64,000 bases of DNA. Origin: Corynebacterium mycetoides. Lineage in GTDB: Bacteria; Actinomycetota; Actinomycetes; Mycobacteriales; Mycobacteriaceae. The stretch is from contig NZ_LT629700.1 of the NCBI RefSeq assembly GCF_900103625.1, positions 2,108,001 to 2,172,000 on the forward strand. The letters run 5' to 3'. Shown here piece after piece: positions 39,148 to 47,585 of the stretch (its first letter is position 1; every line of letters begins with the position of its first letter). Made by a program: the position numbers and the translations under genes. The notes under the pieces were generated by a model. That model did no database searches, was not told the origin of the DNA, and was given only the letters and a program-made list of their open reading frames with translations.

Positions 39148-39175
39148 AACTCCGCAGGAGCCGGGCGGTAATTCC
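39148..39175 (-). promoter_or_regulatory. SigH-type promoter of whcE
   Basis: On the minus strand GGAAT (39175-39171) is followed after 20 nt by GTT (39150-39148), matching the GGAA/GTT pattern of SigH promoters in Corynebacteriales. A start site near 39140 would give a leader of roughly 95 nt before whcE. Confidence 0.6.
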
Positions 39176-39490
39176 CAGTGATGCCGGGGTCCGTCATCCA
39201 TTTTCCTGCTGTTAACCCTGTGGTGGCCCGGGGTTAAGGGCTAGGTAACCAGCCCGTCGTTTTTGCTACCCGAGAATAATTGCACGTTCACCGGAACTTC
39301 GCTAGGGGTAGGGGCGAAAATGTGACAGGGATCATAAATATTAATTCATGTCTGGCGGCTCGGATTGGTCCGCACCAACGAAATCTAGCGCGGCCGGTGG
39401 GCCCGTAACCTGCGACAATGGACCCTGCACCCAAGGCACGGCGCGGGTCGCCGGGTCAAATCGTTCGCCCTCGCCCTGGGAGAAAAACCA
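39176..39490. other. Gene-free stretch upstream of whcE
   Basis: I see no gene in these 315 bp. The stretch contains an AT-rich patch (ATAAATATTAATTCATG near 39338), unusual for this genome, and a small inverted repeat TTGGT (39365-39369)/ACCAA (39374-39378). These may be binding sites for regulators of whcE or the next gene. Confidence 0.6.
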
Positions 39491-39507
39491 GCGGATAGAC
39501 TATCCGC
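39491..39507. promoter_or_regulatory. Perfect palindrome on the promoter of the gene at 39509
   Basis: GCGGATA (39491-39497) and TATCCGC (39501-39507) are perfect 7-bp arms around GAC. The -10 TAGACT (39496-39501) lies inside, and the GTG start codon begins 2 bp after it. A protein bound here would block both promoter melting and the transcript start. No known corynebacterial consensus came to mind. Confidence 0.65.
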
Positions 39508-39508
39508 T

Positions 39509-39970
39509 GTGACTGAGAAACAGAACCCGCGCCTCGTCTCCGGCCATGCCGTACCCGCGATCATCAGATTCGGGGCGGCCGTTGTCCTCGTGCAATGCCT
39601 CGCCGCCTTCGCCTACGCCGTCTGGCTCGTCGTGGCGAATGTGAGGGGCACCGAGACCTCGAGCCTGGAGTCCGACTCAGCGGCGACGAATTACGTGGGT
39701 ATCGGCACCGCGGTGTTCCTGCTTATCATTTTCGGGTTCGTGGCCTTCCACGCATGGCGCACTGTTGCGGGGCGGCCGTCGGGCAGGGGAGCGATCGTGC
39801 TGATCGAGGCGATCCTGCTCGGCGTCGCGGTCTACATGTTCGGCGGCGGGGCCATCCTGCTGGGTGCCGTGACGGCGGTTTCCGCGGTGCTCGCGCTGGC
39901 CGGGGCGTTCCACCCGGTGGCCGTCGAGTATTGGAACGCGCGCTACGAGGCCCGCCGGAAGCAGGTCTAG
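39509..39970 (+). CDS. Four-helix membrane protein of unknown function
   Basis: The 153-residue protein has four hydrophobic segments (about residues 16-44, 62-84, 94-112 and 113-135) and a basic C-terminus (NARYEARRKQV). No known domain is recognised. Its leaderless GTG start has a palindrome over the promoter, so it is tightly controlled. The end overlaps the convergent gene by 4 bp. Confidence 0.72.
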   Translation: MTEKQNPRLVSGHAVPAIIRFGAAVVLVQCLAAFAYAVWLVVANVRGTETSSLESDSAATNYVGIGTAVFLLIIFGFVAFHAWRTVAGRPSGRGAIVLIEAILLGVAVYMFGGGAILLGAVTAVSAVLALAGAFHPVAVEYWNARYEARRKQV

Positions 39971-41163
39971 CCGGCGGAAAGTACGACGACTTCTTCGCCC
40001 CGCTTTTCTGCGACCGCGTGGCCCGCGGCACGCGCCCCGACATCCCCCGAATAGCCGGCGCGGTCCACCGGCACGACCGATTCGACCTCGTTGGAGTCCC
40101 AGTTGGCCACGGCGATTCCCCCGGGCACGGCGAACAGCAGGCGGTCGCCGGCAGCGAAGCCCGGGCCGAGCGCCCCGGAAAACGATCCCGTGACGTTGAG
40201 GTCGTTGGGTCCGAAGAGGAGGAGCGTCCCGTTTTCGTAATAGCTCATGTGGTGGGGGAGATCGGAAACGCTTCCCGCGGCGAACCCGCCGCCCGCGAGC
40301 GAGACACCCTGGCTCACGGCGGTGCTCTGGCCGTCCTCGTCGTAGGCGCGCACGTCGCCGGCGGGGTCGTACACCGCCGCACCCGTGGGGGACACCGCCA
40401 CCAGGTAGGCTCCTGGGTCGATGGAGATGCTGGAGTGGATCTCCGGCTTGCGCGAATCCTCCGGGGTGGTCTCCTGCAGCCTCAGCCACGCGCCGTCGTC
40501 GCACTGCTCCGTCACCGCCAGCAGTTCCTTCCGTGTCAGCGCGGAGGTGATGGTGCACTGGTTCGGTTGCATGCCCGCCTCCTGGGGGGCCTCCACGTGG
40601 CCGTACTCCACGGTGCGGACCAGGTCGGAGCGCCACAGCTCGACCCTGCCTGAGCCGACGTAGCCGACGCGGTCGTTCGAGCTGATGCCGGTCACCGTGT
40701 CGGGCGCCACGGAAGAACGCGTGCCCGCGTACTGCCCGGTTCCCGCGTCGAAGGCCACAACGTCGCCGCACCCGGCGTTGCCGCGGTACGTGGCCACGAC
40801 CTTGCCCCACGCCTGATCCAGCGCGCACAGCTCGAGGTCGCGCGTGTACGTCCACACCGTCTCACCCGTAGGCGAGGTGGCGCGCAACGTGTCGCCGGAG
40901 TGGGTGATGATGAGCCCCTCGGCAACAACCGGGGTCATCCCGGGCGAGGTGTCCGGGATGCGCAGGGTCTCGGTCAGCGTTGCCGGGGGCGTCGACAAGC
41001 TCGCGGAGGCCTCCCACTCCTCGGCGGCGGGGGAGAGCTCGGCGGAGCGGATGGGGGCCGAAAAGATCGCCGCCACGACCAGGGCGATCGAGGTGACGGC
41101 GACGACTGCGGCCGCGATCGCGTCGCCGCGCGTGGGCCCCTGCGCGGGAGTCCCAGTATTCAT
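39967..41163 (-). CDS. Rv3212-like membrane-anchored beta-propeller protein
   Basis: The 398-residue protein has one N-terminal membrane helix (residues about 14-36) and an exterior of PQQ-like repeats (IITHSGDTLRATSPTGETVWTYTRDLE; VVAFDAGTGQY; LVAVSPTGAAVYDPAGDVRAYDEDG). It corresponds to Rv3212, which in mycobacteria lies beside the same DEAD-box helicase. Its ATG overlaps the helicase stop (ATGA), so the two are coupled. Function unknown. Confidence 0.75.
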   Translation of the reverse strand: MNTGTPAQGPTRGDAIAAAVVAVTSIALVVAAIFSAPIRSAELSPAAEEWEASASLSTPPATLTETLRIPDTSPGMTPVVAEGLIITHSGDTLRATSPTGETVWTYTRDLELCALDQAWGKVVATYRGNAGCGDVVAFDAGTGQYAGTRSSVAPDTVTGISSNDRVGYVGSGRVELWRSDLVRTVEYGHVEAPQEAGMQPNQCTITSALTRKELLAVTEQCDDGAWLRLQETTPEDSRKPEIHSSISIDPGAYLVAVSPTGAAVYDPAGDVRAYDEDGQSTAVSQGVSLAGGGFAAGSVSDLPHHMSYYENGTLLLFGPNDLNVTGSFSGALGPGFAAGDRLLFAVPGGIAVANWDSNEVESVVPVDRAGYSGDVGARAAGHAVAEKRGEEVVVLSAG

Positions 41164-42488
41164 CGGCGCTTCCTTTCTCGGCGGCGCTCGACGGCGCCCC
41201 CGTAAACGGTGGTGGCGGGGCCGACGCTGCCGCTGGCGGTCTCGGGAATATCCAGCGCCTCGTAGAGCTCCGGGGAGGTGGAGAACCACTCCGGGGGAGT
41301 GGCGTCGCCCACCCCGAGCTCCGAGTTGATGGCGGACCACTTGCCGGCCTCGTCGAAGCCGACGAGGGTCACCGCGGTGCCGGAATTGCCCGCGCGGCCC
41401 GTGCGACCGATGCGGTGGACGTAGGTCATGGGATCGTCGGGAGTCTGGTAATTGATCACGTGGGTGACGTCGTCCACGTCGATGCCGCGGGCGGCGACGT
41501 CTGTGGCGACGAGGGTCTCCACCTCCCCGGCGCGGAAAGCCTCGAGGGCACGCTCGCGGGCAGACTGGCCCAAGTCTCCGTGCACGGAGCCTACGGTGAA
41601 GCCGCGCGCGGCGAGGTCCTCGGCGACGTCTGCGGCGGTGCGCTTGGTGCGCGTGAAAATGATCGTTCTGCCACGACCCCGCGCCTGCAAGATCCGGGCG
41701 GTGACCTCGGGCTTGTCCATGCGGTGCGAGCGGAACACCACCTGGCGCGTCGTCGTATGGGTGCTCGGGGTGTCCGCCGCCTCCGCCCGGATGTGCACCG
41801 GCCGGTTCATCATCGACCGGGCCAAGGTGAGAACCGCGCCCGGCATCGTCGCGGAAAACAGCATCGACTGCACGCGCTGCGGCAGCGCGGCCCACAGGGT
41901 AGACACGTCGGGGAGGAAGCCCAGGTCCAGCATCTTGTCGGCCTCGTCGAGCACGAGCACTGCCACGCGATCCAGGCGCAAATCGCCGCGCCCGTGCAGG
42001 TCGAGGAGCCGGCCCGGGGTTCCCACCACGACGTCCACACCGGATTCCAGCGCCTCGATCTGGGCCTCGTACGGGCGGCCCCCGTAGATGGTGAGCACGC
42101 GCACGGGTGTGTGCTTGGCGGCGCGGACGAGGTCCTCGCCCACCTGGACTGCCAGCTCCCGGGTGGGAACGATAACAAGTGCGCGCGGAGTGCCGTCGAG
42201 CTCCTCGACGTCAGCGTCGTCGAACACGCGATCCAGCAGGGGGACCCCGAACGCGTACGTCTTGCCCATGCCGGTGCGCGCCTGGCCGATGATGTCCTTG
42301 CCCGCCAACCCCAGGGGCGCGGCGAGCTCCTGGATGGAAAAGGTGTGGACGATGCCCTGCTCCGCCAGCGCCTCGACGATTTCGACGGCCACTCCGAGCT
42401 GCGCAAACGTCGGCGTCGCCGCGGCGGCGGCGCCCGCGATTTCGGCGGTGGTTTCCGCCTCGGCAGCAATGTGGGCTCGGTGGGGCAC
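41160..42488 (-). CDS. DEAD-box RNA helicase (RhlE type)
   Basis: The 442-residue ATP-dependent RNA helicase has all core motifs: Q motif region FAQLGV, Walker A ARTGMGKT, PTRELAVQ, GTPGRLLDL, VLDEADKML, SATMP, the C-terminal VATDVAARGIDV and HRIGRTGRAG. Relatives unwind structured RNA, often at low temperature or during ribosome assembly. -10 TAAGAT (42500-42495) ends 6 nt before the GTG at 42488, so the message is leaderless. Confidence 0.93.
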   Translation of the reverse strand: MPHRAHIAAEAETTAEIAGAAAAATPTFAQLGVAVEIVEALAEQGIVHTFSIQELAAPLGLAGKDIIGQARTGMGKTYAFGVPLLDRVFDDADVEELDGTPRALVIVPTRELAVQVGEDLVRAAKHTPVRVLTIYGGRPYEAQIEALESGVDVVVGTPGRLLDLHGRGDLRLDRVAVLVLDEADKMLDLGFLPDVSTLWAALPQRVQSMLFSATMPGAVLTLARSMMNRPVHIRAEAADTPSTHTTTRQVVFRSHRMDKPEVTARILQARGRGRTIIFTRTKRTAADVAEDLAARGFTVGSVHGDLGQSARERALEAFRAGEVETLVATDVAARGIDVDDVTHVINYQTPDDPMTYVHRIGRTGRAGNSGTAVTLVGFDEAGKWSAINSELGVGDATPPEWFSTSPELYEALDIPETASGSVGPATTVYGGAVERRRERKRR

Positions 42489-42566
42489 GCGCCTATCTTA
42501 GCGTCGACCGATACAATGGGCCCGACTGCTATACAGCTATAGAGATAAGGACAGTGAAACCAGCCC

Positions 42567-42791
42567 ATGGATATCAAAATCGGACTTTCTGACACCCCGC
42601 GCGAACTTACCGTTTCCAGCAACGAGTCCCAGGACGACGTGCTGGCTCAGGTTGACCGCGCGATCGCGCAGGGCGAGCCCACGGTGACCCTCGCGGATGA
42701 CAAGGGCCGCAAGTTCCTCGTGCGCACGGACCGCATTGCGTACGTGGAAGTCGGCAGCGCCACGGCGCGCTCGGTTGGCTTCGTGCGATAG
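42567..42791 (+). CDS. DUF3107 protein (TB9.4-like)
   Basis: The 74-residue protein MDIKIGLSDTPRELTVSSNES... ends TDRIAYVEVGSATARSVGFVR, the DUF3107 pattern (Rv3208A). It is a small beta-rich protein of unknown role that is widely kept in actinobacteria. The promoter region before it has a near-dyad CTATACAGCTATAG. The mycobacterial neighbour fasR is not present here. Confidence 0.85.
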   Translation: MDIKIGLSDTPRELTVSSNESQDDVLAQVDRAIAQGEPTVTLADDKGRKFLVRTDRIAYVEVGSATARSVGFVR

Positions 42792-42813
42792 GCGACGGCT
42801 AGGTTAGGTTCCC

Positions 42814-43755
42814 ATGACCCACAGGCGCCCCCATCCGCCGGCACCGCAGCCGAAGCGCGTGCAGGAGTCGTTCTTCGCGCGCTTCGTCCGCGAGTACGGG
42901 TGGAGGGCCTACGCCATTCCTGTGCTGGCGGTGATTACCGTCCTCGTCATCGCGAATATGTTCGCGAACCCGGATGACGCGGCTCTGGCCGCCCCCGCCT
43001 CCCAGGAGGCCACTACGGAGCACGGTCGCGAGCACGGCGGGGCAGGCGAGGGCAGCGAGTTGCCGCGCGTGCCCGCGGAGCTGCCCGAGGGCACGCCGGG
43101 GCTCGAGGATTTGCCGCCCGGCGGTCCCTTCACCGAGGACGGGGACGGGACGTACCGCCAGGTGGGTGTCCCGGGGATGGCGGTCGGAGCCGGGGAAGAT
43201 CTGACATTGCGCTTCGTGGTCGAGGTTGAAAACGGCCTGGACACGAGCCAGTACGGCGGCGACGACGCTTTCGCCTCGCTTGTCGACGCCACGCTGGCGG
43301 ACCCCCGCGGGTGGACGAGCGACCCGCGGTTCAGATTCGAGCACGTCGCCGGCGACCAGTATCCCGACCTGCGGATCCGCCTCACCTCCCCGGGTACGAC
43401 GAAGACGAACTGCGGCGGGAGCCTCGGCCTGGAAACCAGCTGCCGCAGCATGGCCACCGGGGAGAGCACGGTGGTGATCAACGAGGCCCGCTGGGTGCGC
43501 GGCGCGGCCCCCTTCCAGGGCGACCTGGGAAGCTACCGCCAGTACCTGGTTAACCACGAGGTGGGGCACGCCCTGGGCTTCGCGGAGCACGTCGCGTGCC
43601 CAGCCACCGGGGAACTCGCCCCGATCATGATGCAGCAGACGCTCAGCTTGAATAACGGCGAGCTGCACAGCTTGGACCACGACGAGGTGTACCCGGATTC
43701 CGATGAAACCTGCCGGGCGAACCCGTGGCCTTACCCGCGCCCGGCAGTGCTCTGA
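42814..43755 (+). CDS. Secreted DUF3152 metalloprotease-like protein
   Basis: The 313-residue protein has one N-terminal membrane helix (about residues 34-50), a linker rich in Glu, Gly and Pro, and a zincin domain with HEVGHALGFAEH (first His at 248), the extended HExxHxxGxxxH site. So it should be a cell-surface protease; substrate unknown. -10 TAGGTT (42800-42805) ends 8 nt before the ATG. Confidence 0.87.
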   Translation: MTHRRPHPPAPQPKRVQESFFARFVREYGWRAYAIPVLAVITVLVIANMFANPDDAALAAPASQEATTEHGREHGGAGEGSELPRVPAELPEGTPGLEDLPPGGPFTEDGDGTYRQVGVPGMAVGAGEDLTLRFVVEVENGLDTSQYGGDDAFASLVDATLADPRGWTSDPRFRFEHVAGDQYPDLRIRLTSPGTTKTNCGGSLGLETSCRSMATGESTVVINEARWVRGAAPFQGDLGSYRQYLVNHEVGHALGFAEHVACPATGELAPIMMQQTLSLNNGELHSLDHDEVYPDSDETCRANPWPYPRPAVL

Positions 43756-43793
43756 CGCTTGCGACACCAGCTTTTAAGGGGGAGGAGATTCCG

Positions 43794-44516
43794 ATGATGA
43801 TTCCGGAGCACGTTCTGGCGGCCTTCCAGCTCGACGGGCTTACACCTGTGCAGGTGGGGGCGCCGTGGGACCACGGGGCCCGCTTTGAGCGCGTCGTCGT
43901 CGCGCCAGCGACGTCGACCTCGGCGTGGTCCGCGAAGGTGCGAGAGCGATTCTCCTCGCCGGGCCTCTTGGTGGCGCGGCCCGTGAGGGCGACCGACGGC
44001 CGCGTCGTCGTCGGCGGGTTTAAGGCCAACGATTTCATGGAGGGCGCCCCCGCCGCCCGGGCTGACGAGGCCATCGCCGCGGCGTTGGCGTTCGACACCG
44101 CGATGGCGGACGTTGCGCCGCCTGCGGTGGAGCGGACAGACGTGTGGGCCGAGGCGGACAGGGCCGCCTGGGACGACTGGACGGGCTCGCCCGAGCAGTC
44201 TGCCACGGGCGTCGCCCACCTGGATTTCCTCGCGTGCTGCGTCTTCTCCGGCGCTTTGCCCCCGGTGCTGACGGACATCGTCCCCTCGGTCGAGCCCCGC
44301 CCGCTGGGGTACACGGCAGCGCTTGCGCTTGTCGACGCCCTCCTGAACAACGCCGTCGACGACCGGGTGGTTTCCCGGTGGGCGCACATCCCGGACTTGT
44401 CCTCCTTGGCCGGAAGGGCCGTGGATTTCCGGGAGGCACTCGACGATACGCTTCCGGCAAAATCGAACAATAGTGCGAACTTTGCGCGCGTGCGGGACCT
44501 GCTGGTGTCTGCCTAG
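43794..44516 (+). CDS. TIGR02569-family protein
   Basis: The 240-residue protein MMIPEHVLAAFQLDGLTPVQVGAPWDHGARFERVVV contains VARPVRATDGRVVVGGFKANDFMEG and VAHLDFLACCVFSG, the TIGR02569 pattern found next to AdnA in Corynebacteriales. A GGGGGAGGAG ribosome site fixes the start near 43794. The fold resembles aminoglycoside-phosphotransferase-like kinases, but catalytic motifs are not clear. Probably expressed with the repair genes that follow. Confidence 0.75.
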   Translation: MMIPEHVLAAFQLDGLTPVQVGAPWDHGARFERVVVAPATSTSAWSAKVRERFSSPGLLVARPVRATDGRVVVGGFKANDFMEGAPAARADEAIAAALAFDTAMADVAPPAVERTDVWAEADRAAWDDWTGSPEQSATGVAHLDFLACCVFSGALPPVLTDIVPSVEPRPLGYTAALALVDALLNNAVDDRVVSRWAHIPDLSSLAGRAVDFREALDDTLPAKSNNSANFARVRDLLVSA

Positions 44517-44534
44517 CCTGGCAGAATCAGGGCC

Positions 44535-47500
44535 ATGGTGGCAGAAGCGTTCAACCCAGCGACCCCCCGCGCCTATCTCGTCGCGCGCACGCGGCGTGAC
44601 ACGCGCCGCGAGTGGCCCCACAACCTCCCCGAAAGCGGGTCGTGGAAGGTCACCGGCGAGGCAGGATCGGGTGTGTCGAGTTTCCTCGTGGATACGGTGG
44701 TCCGCGCCGTCGAGGGCGGGGCGGACCCGCGGGGGATCCTGGTGCTCACCGAGTCGAAGGAGTCCGGCGCGCGCCTGCGGGTGGAGCTTTCGGATAGGCT
44801 TGCGGCCTCCGGTTTCGTCATCGACGAGCCGCTGGTCCGCTCCGTGCACTCCCTGGCGTTCGCGCTGCTGCGGCAGGAGACGGGCGAGAACATCCGCCTG
44901 ATCTCCGGCGCCGAGCAGGATGCGGTGATCCGCCAGCTGCTCCAGGGACACGTTGAGGATGGGAGAGGTTCATGGCCGGAGGAGCTGCGCCCGGCCCTGC
45001 CCATGCTGGGCTTCGCCCGGCAGCTGCGTGACTTCCTGCTGCGCGCCGTCGAGAGGCGGCAGTCCCCGGACGACCTCGAGCGGCTCGGTAGGGCGCACAA
45101 CCGCCCCATCTGGTCCGCGGCCGGGCAGTTCCTGCGCGAGTACCAGCAGGTCATGGCACTTAACCCGGCACGTTCCATCAGCGCGTCGGAACTGGCCTCG
45201 GCGGTGCTGGCCACCACGGTGCCGGACCGGTGGCACACGGTGGTCGTGGACGACGCGCAGCACCTCGATCCCGCGTCGGCGGAGCTCGTGCGCCGGTTGC
45301 TCGCCGCCGCCGAAGTCGGCGTCGTCGGGGGAGACCTGCAGCAGAGCGTGTTCCACTTCAGAGGCGCCAGCCCGTCGTTCTTTCGGGACATGGGCGGGCT
45401 GCCGCACGAAGTCATTGACCTGGGGGAGTCACGCCGCGCCCCGACGCGGGCAGCGGTCGTGTGCGACACCCTGGCGACCCAACAGGCGCTCATCGCGGAC
45501 GAGCTGCGCCGCGCCCATTTCGAGGACGGGGTGGATTACCGGGACATGGCGGTGATCGTCCGCTCCACGGGAAAGCTCGAGCCGGTGCGCCGGGCGCTGC
45601 TGCAGGCGGGCGTGCCAGTGGTACTCAACCCCACCGATGTTGTCCTCGGTCAGCAGCGCATCGTCGCCGCGCTCCTGCTCGGCCTGCGGGCGTTGACAGA
45701 GGAACTGACCGCGGCGCAGTGGCGCGAGCTCCTGCTCGGCCCCGTGGGAGGGACCGACCCGGTGACGCTGCGCAGGTTGCTGCGCGGCCTGCGCCGCTGG
45801 CGCCCGGACGACCGCGCGGAAGACACCCTCCGCGGGCTGCTCGTCTCCGGGGATTCTTTGCCCGACTTCGGCTCGGTGCTCACCGACCGGGAACTGTCCA
45901 TCCTCACGCACGCCAAGGGCGTCATTGACGCCGGGCGCGACGCGCTCGCCGGCGGGAGCGTGGAGGAAGTCCTCTGGGCGGTGTGGAACGCAACGGGACT
46001 GTCCACAAGGTTGCTCGCCGCCGCGCTGCGCGGCGGGGCATCCGGCTCACAGGCGGACCAAGACCTCGACGCGGTCATGGCGCTGTTCGACGCCGCGGGG
46101 GACTTCACGGAGCGCCGGGTGAACGCGGGCATCGAGGGGTTTGTGTCTTTCATCTCCGAGCAGGAGCTACCCACGGGTGTGCGAGACCGCCGCACGGCGA
46201 AGCCGGACGCCGTGGCGCTGCTGACAGCCCACGGCGCGGTGGGGCGAGAGTTCAAGCACGTCGTGGTCGCTGGCGTGCAGGAAATGGAGTGGCCCACCCT
46301 GTCGGAGACCGGCACGATGTTCGGCCAGGAGCAGCTGGTGGACCTCCTCGACAACGGCGTGGATCCCTCCATCCCGGTGAGCCGGAAGACCGAGCGCCTG
46401 TCCGAGGAACAGCGGCTGTTTTCCGTGGCCACGAGCAGGGCGACCGAGTCCCTTCTCGTCGTGGCGGTGGACGGGGTAGAAGGCGACGAGGTGGTCCAGC
46501 CATCCCGCTTCGTCGACGATTTCGCGGCGCGGCTCGGCGGCGAACCCGCGCGCGCCACGACACAGGGAGGCGACCTGGTCGCCAGAGGTGGCGGCGCGGT
46601 GTCGGTGCGGCTGCTCTCCACCGCCGACATCCTGGCGGAACTGCGCCGGGCGGTGACGTCGGACAATTCGTCGGAGGCAACGCGCAGGCAGGCCTCCCGC
46701 CAGCTCGCGCGCCTCGCGGCGGCCGGGGTCGCCGGCGCCCACCCGTCCGAATGGTGGACCACGACCGACGTGTCCACGTCGGAGTCCCTGCGCATACCCA
46801 CCCGGCTGTCGCCGTCGCGCATCGAGAGCCTCCTGGCCTGCCCGATGCGCGAGGTGCTGCAACGGATGGTCCAGCTGGACTCCTCCCTGCACATGGTGTG
46901 GGGAGTGATGGCGCATGCGTACTTCGAAGCGGTCGGCAGGGGAGCGGACGAGGCCGCGGCCAGAGAGGCGGTGATGGAGGCGCGCCGGACCGCCGATGAC
47001 GCACCCGCGTGGAAACTCGACCGAGACGTCGCCGAGTTCGAGGCGATGCTCGTGCGCGCCCACCAGTGGCTCACGAGCTCGCGGGGCACCTTCGAGCAGG
47101 TCGCCGTCGAGGCGGACATCAACGTCGAGGTGGCCCCGGGCCTGAGCATCATCGGTCGCGCCGACAGGATCGAGCGGGACGCGAGCGGGGCGCTGCACGT
47201 CGTGGATTTGAAGACATCTGCCTCGGTTCCATCGCAGGCGAGCGCGGAGGACAACACGCAGCTCGAGGCGTACCAACTGGCGCTTTCCCGGGGGGTGGTG
47301 GACGGGACGAGCGTTGTCACCGCGGGCCCCGGTGACACCCCCGCGGAGATCGGCGGGGCGATGCTGCTGTACCCGAAAGCGCAATCGCGCGGGGCGGCGG
47401 CGAAGAGGCAGCAGGCGCCGAAGGACGCCGAGCGCCTCGGTGAGTTCGCGGAGATGATCGCGCCGCTGCCCGCACGCATGGCGGGGCCTGAGCTGGTGGC

Positions 47501-47585
47501 GGCCACCGGCCCCCACTGTGACAGGTGCGCCGTCCGCGCCTTGTGCCCCGTTCAACCCGAAGGACAGGTGGTTACCCGTGTCTGA
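44535..47585 (+). CDS. adnA: AdnA subunit of the AdnAB helicase-nuclease, ATPase site degraded
   Basis: AdnAB resects double-strand breaks for recombination. The 1016-residue subunit has a UvrD-type motor followed by a RecB-family nuclease (GRADRIE, VVDLKTS, Tyr/Gln motif TQLEAYQLAL). The nuclease is flanked by an iron-sulfur Cys set (LLACPMRE and CDRCAVRALCP). The Walker A loop reads GEAGSGVSS (41-49): Val47 replaces the essential Lys. Motif II is DDAQ. So this motor is probably inactive while the nuclease is intact. Its end overlaps adnB by 8 bp. Confidence 0.92.
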   Translation: MVAEAFNPATPRAYLVARTRRDTRREWPHNLPESGSWKVTGEAGSGVSSFLVDTVVRAVEGGADPRGILVLTESKESGARLRVELSDRLAASGFVIDEPLVRSVHSLAFALLRQETGENIRLISGAEQDAVIRQLLQGHVEDGRGSWPEELRPALPMLGFARQLRDFLLRAVERRQSPDDLERLGRAHNRPIWSAAGQFLREYQQVMALNPARSISASELASAVLATTVPDRWHTVVVDDAQHLDPASAELVRRLLAAAEVGVVGGDLQQSVFHFRGASPSFFRDMGGLPHEVIDLGESRRAPTRAAVVCDTLATQQALIADELRRAHFEDGVDYRDMAVIVRSTGKLEPVRRALLQAGVPVVLNPTDVVLGQQRIVAALLLGLRALTEELTAAQWRELLLGPVGGTDPVTLRRLLRGLRRWRPDDRAEDTLRGLLVSGDSLPDFGSVLTDRELSILTHAKGVIDAGRDALAGGSVEEVLWAVWNATGLSTRLLAAALRGGASGSQADQDLDAVMALFDAAGDFTERRVNAGIEGFVSFISEQELPTGVRDRRTAKPDAVALLTAHGAVGREFKHVVVAGVQEMEWPTLSETGTMFGQEQLVDLLDNGVDPSIPVSRKTERLSEEQRLFSVATSRATESLLVVAVDGVEGDEVVQPSRFVDDFAARLGGEPARATTQGGDLVARGGGAVSVRLLSTADILAELRRAVTSDNSSEATRRQASRQLARLAAAGVAGAHPSEWWTTTDVSTSESLRIPTRLSPSRIESLLACPMREVLQRMVQLDSSLHMVWGVMAHAYFEAVGRGADEAAAREAVMEARRTADDAPAWKLDRDVAEFEAMLVRAHQWLTSSRGTFEQVAVEADINVEVAPGLSIIGRADRIERDASGALHVVDLKTSASVPSQASAEDNTQLEAYQLALSRGVVDGTSVVTAGPGDTPAEIGGAMLLYPKAQSRGAAAKRQQAPKDAERLGEFAEMIAPLPARMAGPELVAATGPHCDRCAVRALCPVQPEGQVVTRV

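Noticed and set aside
42527..42541. CTATACAGCTATAG before the DUF3107 gene as an operator
   Set aside because: The two halves match only partly, and the AT-rich stretch is equally explained by a -10 region.
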